Shown one piece after another: positions 55,142-64,000 of a DNA stretch of 64,000 bases. A program made the translations under genes and the position numbers. The stretch is from contig OX485808.1 in assembly GCA_950295325.1 (NCBI GenBank), positions 5,148,501-5,212,500 on the forward strand. The letters run 5' to 3'. Every line of letters starts with the position of its first letter. The first letter of the stretch is position 1. Source of the stretch: Polytrichum commune. Its lineage: Eukaryota; Streptophyta; Polytrichopsida; Polytrichales; Polytrichaceae. The notes under the pieces are model-generated. The model worked only from the letters and a program-made list of their open reading frames with translations, made no database searches and was not told the origin of the DNA.

Positions 55142-56596
55142 ATGCTGGGGTTGTGCGTCAATAACTATGTTGACGCCCAAGACGAGGATGAATACCAGGT
55201 CCACAGGGTGAAAGCGTCCACAATGGACCTCGATGACATGTGTGTCCCCAGGGAGGACTTCAGCATGCCCGTCGACGAGGGCATGCCGGGCATGGAGACA
55301 GACGATGACGAGCCCGCCCCCTCCGTGGACGTGGACGCCATCTTGCAGTCGTTCAACATCACTCCTTTACGGATGTTGGCGCCAACGGGTTACCCTTCTG
55401 ACCCCCAAGGGACACCAGGGGGCTATACAGGATCCTCGGCTGGGACAACCCAGGATGTCCTCCCCGCTAGAGTGTCGGGTGCGGAACCCTTCGGCACGCC
55501 TGGCGGCTGTTCGACGTCAATGTCTCCCAGGCCCGTCGTGGTTCCGAGGATGGAGACCCTCGACCTCCTCGACCAACGCTCGCGTCCATCCTTGGACCTC
55601 TTCCGGAACACGAGGAGGAGGATGAAGAAGACGCCGTACGTGGAGTTGCCAGAGGGAGCAATCATCGAGGTGTCGGACGAGGACGAGGGGGACATGGACA
55701 TCATGGCGGAGCTGGGGGTGGATTATGACAAGAACAAGCGTGTGAATGAGGAGGCGTTGACTATTGCCGAGCTGAATGCCAAGCTAGAGCAAAAAATGAA
55801 GGAGGAAATGGCGGCTGCGGCAGAGGAGAGTGCAAGAAATATGGCCCGCATGCAGGAGGCGCTGCGGGAGTCCGCAGCAAAGACGGACGCCATATTTGAG
55901 ATGCTCAGAAATATGCAGAGCTTCTCGGCGCCAGCACAACAACCTTACCCCTTCCCCGGAGGATACCCCTCCCATTCCCCCCCTCCGGGCCTGTTCCCCG
56001 GAGGACCTTCGCACCCACCAGCACCACACCCAACGCCAGCTGGGAGTCCTCCGCCCCCTCAAATGACTGCCACCCCCGCCAACTCCCACGATGCGATAAG
56101 GGCTGCCATACGCGAGGACGAAGATTTACGAACGCGCGTTTGTGAATCGTCAGGTCCGGCAGTCCTAACCCCTCCCCCTCCAAGGGTAGGACTAGCCTCT
56201 GTCACTGACACCGCCTCTTTGACAGTCGTCCCGAGGGTAGTGGATAGGCATGGCGATGAATCTGCGCAACACACTGACATGGTCAGTGTGGAGGAAACGC
56301 AGGGGAGCCCCAATGATGCGGCAACTGTCCAAGGAATGGACGTTGAGAGCCCTGACCTGGGACGGCATCCATCCGTGGAGATGGAGGATGTCCGCATGGA
56401 CACTCTCGACCTAGGCGGAGACGACGACGACGACGCGGACCACATTGTGCATACCCAGGCGTCACAGTCAGAGCGTGCCACAGATGCCATGGAGACAGAG
56501 GCGGCTGGCCCAATGGGGATTACGAACGCGCGTTCGTTGATCGAAGAGGAGGGAACTGCTCGGTCCAACGCCGCTGCCCCTCCCCCCGATGACGAG
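55142..56596 (+). CDS. ParB-MTase-FCP1-like fusion, exon 3, copy B (acidic, coiled-coil, Pro-rich)
   Basis: 485 codons, fully open. Starts MLGLCVNNYVDAQDEDEY, which completes the methyltransferase-like motif I region. Same acidic patch (EVSDEDEGDMDIMAEL), coiled coil (ELNAKLEQKMKEEMAAAAEE), Pro/Gly-rich segment and acidic tail as copy A. In-frame inverted-repeat sites at about 56124-56145 (DLRTRVCES) and 56520-56538 (TNARSLI) sit at the same places as in copy A. Confidence 0.65.
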
Positions 56597-57198
56597 GTAA
56601 CTCTCCTCTGAGAATACCACTCATTTGACGAACGCGCGTTCGTAACCACTAACCCATGCGCGTTGTGTTCTTGGCGGTTCCTATCCATCAGCATCACGAG
56701 GCGTGCGAGGACCCTTCTCTACGTGGACCCTTAGCCCGATAAATTTTGTAGAACACGGCATGTAGTTGCCATAGGAAACTGTGAATAATTATCATGTGAG
56801 ACAATTGTAAATATTCATCGAATTAATATATGAGCAGATGATCTCTGCGTTGCATCTCCCAAACTTATTGTATCGTATTGCATCTTGTATTATGTATGTT
56901 CATGCGCATCATTACACTTTCACACCCACCTCATTGACGAGCGCCCGTTCGTAAAAGGGTGCGACCCTCTGTCCACCTCCGTCACGAACGAGCGTTCGTA
57001 CATGTGCTTCTATCTGCGCTCACGAACGAGCGTTCGTAAATGATGCGCCACCCCCAGCCTTCATTCACGAATGCTCGTTCGCAAGTCTGCACTTGACCAC
57101 ATTCTCCTTGCACTATTTTCCTTGCATAATCGTCTTTTCCTTAATGCAATGTTATTTATTGGATCATAGAATTAAACTAGTCGAGTTGTTAATCACAG
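56597..57198 (+). other. Intron 3, copy B, five inverted-repeat sites
   Basis: GAG/GTAACTC ... TTAATCACAG, 602 bp, sites near 56628, 56937, 56982, 57021 and 57066. Confidence 0.75.
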
Positions 57199-57966
57199 GA
57201 CCCCCCGGAGATAGGTCGCAAACCCTCGACCAGTGGACGTCTTACCCGAAACAAACCGTTTGTCGTGTTCGACCTGAATGGGGTGTTGTGTCACACCGAA
57301 CACATCCCCCGGGTCCCCACGCGTCCCTTCCGTCACCCCGACGAAAGGGATTACGACGGAGAGCTCGACACGCTCATTAACCGCAAGGCTGTCCACGCCC
57401 GTCCCGGCCTGCGTGACTTCCTTCGAGAGGTGCTCGACGTAGCTCACGTCATTGTATGGAGCTCCATGGTCATGGTGTACACCGAGCCAATCGTTGACTT
57501 CCTCTTCCGCGATCTTCCGAGCCCTTGCCTCATCCTCGGCCAAGAGGATTGCGATGAATTGCTTGACGAAAAGGGTATGCCGGTTCCAAAGTTCGGCGGT
57601 CGTGGCGGAGGACAATAATTCCTCAAGGTCCTGAGGTCAAGACTGTGGCGGGGCATCCCCCGGCTGCAAGGGGTACCCCACGGGTGGTGGCCGACCCCCG
57701 AGAACACCGTCCTCGTCGACAACAGCCCCACCAAAAGCGTCTTGAACCCCCCGGGGAACGTCATCTTCCCCGCCACTTGGACCGGCGATAGGAACGACAC
57801 GTTTTTGGTCGATACGCTAGCGCCTTACCTTAGAAGGATTGTTGTCCACGCCGGTAGCATACCACTTTTTGTTAGGTCCAACCCCATCGGCAATGTGGGT
57901 TTAAGCCCCCGTGATAATGTATTCAAGAGCATCATGAGGCTCGCCAAACTCAATAAATTGATTTGA
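57199..57966 (+). pseudogene. ParB-MTase-FCP1-like fusion, exon 4, copy B (FCP1/HAD-like; one stop)
   Basis: Same length as in copy A (256 codons with stop). Reads KPFVVFDLNGVLCHT, VIVWSSM, LVDNSPTKS (copy A has VDDSP, so one acidic residue is also lost here) and ends LAKLNKLI. A TAA at 57616-57618 replaces the CAG codon of copy A after GGGQ. Confidence 0.7.
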
Positions 57967-58077
57967 AATTCCTCCATGTCTTTGCTTGTTATCATGTGGT
58001 TCACATATCTAATGTTTGCTCCGTTTTTGGATGTATTTTGTTGTTGTGATTGTTGTTGTTGTTGTTCTTGCCCATAG

Positions 58078-58602
58078 TCTGCCCCCAAATGCGACGCCCC
58101 TGTGGTCGACGGCCCTTCCCGTCCCCTCTCGCCCATAGCCTCCCCTTCCCGCGACGTCACGGACTTCCAAATGCCATCCCTCTACCAGTTCTCGGCGGTG
58201 GACGCGGCCTCGGCCGTGGATTACTCCCGCGACGTTGGCATCGACGACGGCGTCGTCAACAGCCCGCCCCCCGCACTTGTCGCCCGCGCCTACGCCCCGT
58301 CGCCCTCCCCCCTCTCCAAGGAGAAACGGAGGCTCATTCGTTTGGGGCACCTCTCGCCCTCGAAGGACGACGGCGTCGCTCGTCGCGGGCCGAGCCGGCG
58401 TCTCCGCATGGAAGGCCCCCGTTGCCACACCTCCCCCGCCGACTCCGTTCCTACCCCCACAACGTCCTCCGCGATCGTGGGCCCTCCACGCCTCGACTCC
58501 CCCCCGCCATTCAACAATGCAATAGTTCCATCGGCTCCGGATGCTCCCGTCGACGCCCCCCTCGTTCCCACCGTTTCCCGCATGGAAGTCCCCAAAGCCA
58601 AG
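58078..58602 (+). CDS. Downstream Pro/Ser-rich module, exon 5, copy B
   Basis: 175 open codons after the TTGCCCATAG acceptor, ending AAG/GTGCCC. Reads SAPKCDAPVVDGPSRPLSP, then FSAVDAASAVDYSRDV, SPSPLSKEKRR and RRGPSRRLRM. No known fold. Confidence 0.5.
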
Positions 58603-58742
58603 GTGCCCTCCTCAACCCTAAACCCCTTTCCCGCTTTTGCTTCCGTGTGCGTGCCGTCCTCTTTACGAGCGCCCATCCCAAACCGCCCTCATTATTTTCC
58701 CCACTCCATTCCTACCCTAAACCCTATGACGTTGTTTCGCAG

Positions 58743-59050
58743 GTGGCTACCCGCTCGCTTGGTGCCCGGCCCTCCTCCACATCCTCCTTGGATAGGCACG
58801 CCCTCAAGGCCGCATCATCCGAGTCCGATCGTTGTTTGGCCCTCCGCCGTAGCGCAAGACATTCCCTCTCGCAAACGCACTCGTATTCCACTCACAATAC
58901 CACTCCCCACAATTCGGGAGCGCGTCTGGAAATTTGGAAGAATGGCGGGTATTCCGGGTCCGTCAACAAAAACGGTTATAGCCGCGGGCCGGAGATTTCA
59001 GGGCCATGGAGGCTGCCAAAAACAAGGACAAGGCCGCGGAAAAAAAATAG
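58743..59050 (+). pseudogene. Downstream module, exon 6, copy B (1-nt deletion)
   Basis: Begins VATRSLGARPSSTSS after TTTCGCAG, with SESDRCLALRRSARHSLSQT shared with copy A. One base is missing near 58996, so the original ending (MEAAKNKDKAAEKK in the shifted frame, stop 59048-59050) is out of phase. Confidence 0.45.
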
Positions 59051-59452
59051 TGGGTCGGACTAGTGTGACTAGAAGCGTACTAGTGGGACGGACTCCCTAA
59101 ATGGGCTTAGGTGTAGAACATATTTAAGTGCTTACTTTCTATGCTATTCCAAGTTACTCAAGACATTGATGGTATTTCCATTATAATTGTATTTCAATCC
59201 CAATTAATTCATTCAACTTCCATTCATTCTTCGCATCTTCCCTTCCATTCATAACAAGTTGTCATTTCATACACAACTATTTTCATGTATGCCTCACATT
59301 TTTGTTCACTTTCATGCCTTTATGTATAATAATAGTAGCATACCATTATACATATGGGATTTTTAGTCGTCATTACTGGTCCAATTTTGAAAAGTGCATC
59401 CTTATATAGTCTCAAAATCAACAAAAAGTCTCCAATTACCGAATATAGTGTT
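59051..59452. repeat. Right terminal region and right TIR, copy B
   Basis: Nearly identical to 13910-14311 (about 9 differences). The TIR occupies about 59422-59452 and is followed by the CCTT duplication. Confidence 0.85.
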
Positions 59453-61589
59453 CCTTACTTCTCATTAAGTTTCCAATGATAAGTGAAGTTTCCAAGTAGT
59501 TCCCAAGTGAGAATGCATGTATTTTAGATGTACATAACATAGATGAAAAGAATTTTAGCATTAACTACCTCTTTAATATGAAAAAATGGAGATTCTAAAT
59601 GTCGCATTATCGAATGTCATAGTTGTATAAAAGAGGGAGTTTTGAACCAAAAAGTTTGGTCATGCAAAAATGTGTTGTGATATTTAGGGTGTCATATAAA
59701 CGAGTGTTGTATTAATGAGGTTAGATTGTATGTGACTAAATGGCATGATTAAAAATGAGTTTCATGTTCCCATTACAGATCATCATCAATGCAATATGCA
59801 ATACATTATAATTATACGCGTGTTAATTTTACTTCCAAGCTGCCTAGGTCGGACAGTAGTAGTCTATCGGAGTTGTTGAATATCACTGCCATCGAATGGC
59901 TTGTGGACACAATGATTGACACAAGGTGACTTGGGTGTGTGTCATTTGGACATATCAATTCGTCTATGTGTTTTCTACTACATTGTTTATGGGTATTTAG
60001 TGTCACTTATTGTTAAGAGTTACGTGATGCTATAGCTGTTGACGAAGTTCATGTACTTTTTTACCAAGTGAAGACATTAATATGCTGTAATGTCCAAACA
60101 ACAAATTCAACTTTTGTTGGTAATAAATGAAAAATATAATTTATTTTTATAATAATTGCATAACTCCAAATATCAAGTGACACTAAATGCCATAAACAAT
60201 GTTGTGTTGAGAAGATACCTCAAAACCCCATATCCAAAGGTCAAACATGCTTATTTTTCAACTTAACAACAACTATTGTATGAATGCGTAATACAAAATC
60301 CTAGAATGTATTAGTCAAATGTGTTTTTATTCATTTGTAAATGTGATTGTTGGGACATTCATTTGAATTTGAGCACAATTGAGCTCAAGGCACTAGTGCA
60401 AGAACAATTACATGTCAAGCTAAGTGGAAGTCAATGGTACTTTTATCATTCTCTTTACCCATGATAGAAATGATTCTTTGTGCTCCTTGCATAGAGCAAG
60501 TGGATCAAGCACTTTGTTCTAGCAAACATCAAGTATTGACTATGTAATGTTTTAAAAAAAGTGTTTTGACTATTGCAATATATTTGAAATTAATTTATCA
60601 TGACCTCCATGTATATGATACAATAACATATCCAAAAAGAATGAACAAAACATACTTAATTCACCCTTCAAATAGTACTCATGAGTAAAGTTGCTAAATT
60701 TGTGTTTCATGCAAGTGTTTCTTACAGTGAAATGAATGATTTTGTTGATTTTTCCCAACAAATTTGTGCATCAAAGTATGTTCTAGGTCATCATACAAAA
60801 ATTCTCATTCAATATGTTGTTATGAAACTATACATATGTCACTTTCAACCACTTGCAAATTCTGACAAATTTGCGTAGGTGCTGAAAAATGACATATAGA
60901 TATTCTAAAACACATGTTCGAGGAGGAGGCTTATAGTCCTTTCCGGAAATGCCGCCCTCTGAGACAACCATGTCACTTGTTAGGTTTAGGCTTAGACTGA
61001 AGAGCTCCAAACCCTAGCTCTAGCAATGGCGATCATTTCTTCACTTTTCTGTCACTCACTTGATTCCTATACTAGTGTACTATAAGAACAACATTTCAAT
61101 ACTCATAGAAAAATCACACTTATATTTAATAATGATCACCAAATTGACATTGACCGGAGCACTTTCTTGGTCCACTTTACCATGCTTCCATCCTCCTCCC
61201 AATCATGTTCACTATTGAGGGTGGCGTAGTTTATATTTTTACAAGATGTAGTCCACTCTCTTTTAAACATGTGTGTTTTTGGATCCTCACCTAGAATCAA
61301 ATATAGGGGTCCGATTAAGAAAAGTAACCGAATAACATCCGCACTTATCCGAAACACAATTACGATCTTGCCGACGAGGACATTCAACCACAGTTACTAC
61401 AATGATCCGACGAGAACAAGAGCATCATTCGAGTTGCCATGATCCGGGACAAGGATCCCCTATAAGTTGGAACTCTGGCCACTATTCCATTCATTCAACA
61501 CTGAAGCTGGTCCTTCAACAATATTCCACAAAGTGCAAATTTGATCCGAGGTTCCAGAAGGTTGGAGGGGGGTTCGAGAACCAGCAGCT
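59453..61589. other. Intergenic AT-rich DNA, no gene seen
   Basis: No feature until a TATA-like TATAAGT at 61461-61467, about 125 bp before the dirigent ATG. Small ORFs carry no recognisable domain. Confidence 0.45.
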
Positions 61590-62168
61590 ATGGCGATGAA
61601 GAAGATCAGATCCTGCTTTGTGAGGATTCTCGCCACATTATTTGTTGTTTTTGTTGCTCAAGATTGTGAAGCAAGACCAGCGCGCAATGTGCAATCGACT
61701 CTGAAACCGAGGGTGATCAAGTACTACGTTCACGACGACTTACTGCAGAAGGCGAACAACACAGCTTTCATCATTGCTGGCCCTGGAGGCAATGTGAGTG
61801 CGTTGGAGCAATTCTCTCTGGTCGCGATTAACGATCTTATCACCGAAGAGCCGAGTGTGGGCTCACGGAAGCTCGGAAACGCGCAGGGAGTGTACTTGAT
61901 CTCCGAGTTCTTTCCGAGCACACCGCACATTCATCAGCAGTTCACAGCCGTGTTTAAGGACAAATACAACGGGACGATTGCGTACCAAGGTGACGACGAC
62001 TTGATGCTTCCTGTGAGAGAGATCGCGGTCGTCGGAGGCACGGGAGAGTTTCGGAACGCCTTTGGTTATTGTTTCATTACTACGGTCAAGCAGACCGATG
62101 CCTGGTCTTATATTCTTGCTTTTGAAACTCATCTTTGGACACACGATCTGGGACGAGACGATCGATAA
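61590..62168 (+). CDS. Dirigent family protein
   Basis: 192 codons, no intron. Residues 1-28 form a secretion signal (basic MKKIRS, then LATLFVVFVA), so the protein is likely exported to the apoplast. Dirigent hallmarks follow in order: VIKYYVHDDL (about 40-50), NNTAFIIAGPGG, LVAINDLITEEP, LGNAQGVYLISEF, a YNGTIAYQG strand with an N-glycosylation site (NGT), and VREIAVVGGTGEFRNAFGY (about 142-160). The length fits the family (about 180-200). Dirigent proteins guide stereoselective coupling of phenoxy radicals in lignan formation or related cyclisations. The exact substrate cannot be told. No premature stop; this is the only clear intact host gene. Confidence 0.9.
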   Translation: MAMKKIRSCFVRILATLFVVFVAQDCEARPARNVQSTLKPRVIKYYVHDDLLQKANNTAFIIAGPGGNVSALEQFSLVAINDLITEEPSVGSRKLGNAQGVYLISEFFPSTPHIHQQFTAVFKDKYNGTIAYQGDDDLMLPVREIAVVGGTGEFRNAFGYCFITTVKQTDAWSYILAFETHLWTHDLGRDDR

Positions 62169-62203
62169 AGAGTCTGTTGATGACTTAACTCTCTCTATTT
62201 AGT

Positions 62204-62209
62204 AATAAA
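62204..62209 (+). terminator. Poly(A) signal of dirigent gene
   Basis: AATAAA 36 bp after the stop codon. Confidence 0.6.
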
Positions 62210-62254
62210 TACCGTTTCGAAGCTCTCTGAAGTACAATTCTCATGTCCTCCGCG

Positions 62255-62600
62255 TGTCATCCTCTTTTTTAACTCCTAATAAAATTCTTGAAACGACCTT
62301 GCATCACAGCAGAGTCGAATATGAAAGGATGATTAGATATGATGACACATGAAGTCAACTAGCTTTGATATTGCAATAATTTAGTTCTAGGTCAGGATTC
62401 TTTGGCCAATGGAATACAATTGGCACGTCTTCGGTGTTTCATCCACTTTTTAGTCCTATTCTAGCAACGAGCTTGCATCACAGCATGGAGTCAGCTGTGA
62501 AAGGCGGATTAGGGATGAGGACACATTTCGTCATACAGATTTGATATTGACAATGATTCAGCATTGATTAAGTTGAAGATTAGGATTCTCTACCTAAGAA
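62255..62600. repeat. Imperfect tandem duplication, unit about 190 bp
   Basis: TTGCATCACAGC...GAGTC, GTGAAAGG/ATGAAAGG, GGACACAT and TTTGATATTG recur in order at about 62300-62410 and 62470-62590. No ORF. Confidence 0.6.
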
Positions 62601-62615
62601 AGCTAATATGCAGCT

Positions 62616-63180
62616 ATGGCATGTAATTTCAATATGGGAGAAGATGGAAGGAATGTCTATCCAATGATCATGCTCGAAGTCAGTATCCCTTTGACAACCT
62701 TTAATTGGTATGTAGGGCATGAGCGGTGCCTTTTTATGTATCTTCTTTCTTGGCTTCATCTTCATCATGATCGTCATGGATTAAGTTGCGGAGTCCGATT
62801 CTTTAGCCAATGTAGCTATCCAGCGATGGCGTGCCTGAAAATGGTCCTTGGCGTGCTTGATTATTTAGCAAACGTAGTTGGTCATGTGTTACGTCGCCGA
62901 CAGCCTGTGGAGGAAGCATACAGGACAGCCTGTACTAGGCTTGAGTTAACATTCTGCAAACCTGATTAATTTTATTGTCTTCAAAAATGTTACTTCCATT
63001 GAACTGTCCAGGATATCGGTGATGCCCGAAGTCAAAATCCCTATGACAAAACTTAGGATCATATATGATTTGAGGATCAGCTTGTTGAATGAACTCTTCT
63101 GATGTCTTGGCTTCATCGTCACTTCCATTCTCACTCTCACCGTCACTCTCAGGACTTTTTAATTCCACCAGATGACGATA
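62616..63180 (-). pseudogene. Two decayed copies of an unrecognised gene segment
   Basis: The minus strand near 63168-63020 reads ELKSPESDGESENGSDDEAK, then CHRDFDFGH. A related segment near 62780-62670 has DEAK-like and TDFEHDHWID sequences. Both contain a GAAGTCA.TATCCCT.TGACAA stretch (as read on the plus strand). No family recognised; short and broken. Confidence 0.3.
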
Positions 63181-64000
63181 CCTGTGGGTCTAGGACATCT
63201 CCCTGCGTGGAACGTTCGCTAGGACATGTTCGATTCGCATTGATGCACTCTGAAACCACATTCACCAGCATCATGCATTGAAATTCAGCTACGAGACGTG
63301 GAGCATTTACTTGGACTCGATAAATTGGTGTAGAATCTGCGTCTTGTCACCAATTGATTCAGAAGCAGTCTACAGGACTTAGAATCATGACAGTTACATT
63401 CGAATCATGTGCTTATTAATTTGATTGTATGCAATGCTTGAGTTCAAGCATCGTAATGGGAGTGTTATAAGTTTGTAGATCGGGTGGTACAAAATTGGAG
63501 GTACAAAATCATCTATAACAGAGTACTTAGCTCTTACCGTCGAAGCATTCTAGAGTGATTCTTGCGACAAATGCAGTCACTCATGGCTGCCACTTAATTT
63601 ACATTAGTGGGACATGTCTTATTCAAACACAAGCCTTCAATAAATTTCTCCTAAATTGAGCGACATTTCTAGTATCTTCTAGGAATTGATACGACAGGAT
63701 CTTGTTAATTGGTATACCCAAAAGGTCAATGCTCAACACTAACCGCTTAGGGAGATCACATATTCGCACTTTCAAAATTTGTGGCAAGGTGAGGTTGAGC
63801 CACCTTAATCTCATTATACGGTGTTGGATTCATACAAGAATTGATTACATCGGGGCTTACTAATCACGACTAATCACACTTGCATTTTATCAATCAGGGA
63901 TTACTCTCATCCCGCCGCGGAATTACATCTGGTTTACGACGCATTGCTTTTTCCCTGTGGGTCTCCGAAATTATCCCGATTATAACTCTGCCTCAGACGT
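63181..64000. other. Intergenic, no gene seen
   Basis: No supported ORF, repeat or RNA gene. Confidence 0.4.

Larger units (their letters stand above)
42793..59452. mobile_element. Giant TIR transposon, copy B (complete, 16.66 kb)
   Basis: The left end AACACTATATTCGTTAATCA and the inverted right end AACACTATATTCGGTAATTG match over about 31 bp. CCTT lies immediately outside both ends (42789-42792 and 59453-59456), a perfect 4-bp duplication. Content and order equal copy A. The TIR contains CACTA one base in, but the 4-bp duplication and the gene content do not match CACTA/EnSpm elements. All premature stops in its ORFs fit C-to-T or G-to-A changes. Confidence 0.85.

Noticed and set aside
42793-59452. 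CACTA/EnSpm element
   Set aside because: CACTA appears within the TIR, but the perfect duplication is 4 bp outside AACACTA and the transposase motifs do not match TNPD-type proteins as I know them.
60570-60878. Small ORFs of 63-65 codons
   Set aside because: AT-rich, overlapping on opposite strands, no recognisable content.

Overview
The window looks like nuclear DNA of a land plant. The evidence is a plant dirigent gene, plant-type telomere motifs (TTTAGGG), GT-AG introns, telo-box promoters, a Ty3/gypsy element of the OTA (Tat/Athila-like) type and a MULE pseudogene with a ULP1-type partner. A remnant of a bacterial-type EttA ATPase gene and the style of the MULE hint at a seed-free plant, but that is a guess. 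Nearly everything is transposon; the dirigent gene near the right end is the only convincing intact host gene.

The main finding is a very large TIR element present twice. Copy B is complete (42793-59452, about 16.7 kb). It has imperfect terminal inverted repeats of about 31 bp starting AACACTATATTCG and a perfect 4-bp duplication CCTT on both sides. Copy A fills 1-14311, cut off on its left by the window edge. Each copy has two divergent genes. The minus-strand gene is a transposase-like protein resembling the family listed as DUF7869. The plus-strand gene has four coding exons in register and encodes about 1600 residues. Its order is a ParB/sulfiredoxin-like domain (DGQHS), a degenerate N4/N6-type DNA methyltransferase-like domain, an acidic, coiled and proline-rich region, and an FCP1/HAD-like phosphatase domain. 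A further two-exon module lies downstream. Each gene seems to have a leader carrying arrays of an inverted-repeat site with arms TTTACGAACG and CGTTCGTAAA around a 2-bp spacer. I count about 25 sites in copy A and about 37 in copy B, in leaders, in every intron between the four coding exons, and twice inside coding exon 3. Both copies carry inactivating lesions, at different positions.

Between the copies (14312-42792) lie small TIR/MITE elements (14752-15089, 15518-15919, 18171-18706), a broken EttA-like ABC ATPase fragment (about 19430-20170), and a decayed MULE-like region. That region has a plus-strand ULP1-type protease gene (20953-37265) converging on a minus-strand MULE transposase with a SWIM finger (37574-40742). 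The ULP1-type gene is split by a young, intact Ty3 retrotransposon (21898-33437) with 2165-bp LTRs that seem to differ at one base, a TGTGG duplication and a single 2079-codon gag-pol ORF.

Right of copy B are featureless AT-rich DNA, the dirigent gene (61590-62168) and short decayed tandem duplications. All family calls come from reading motifs; no database search was run.
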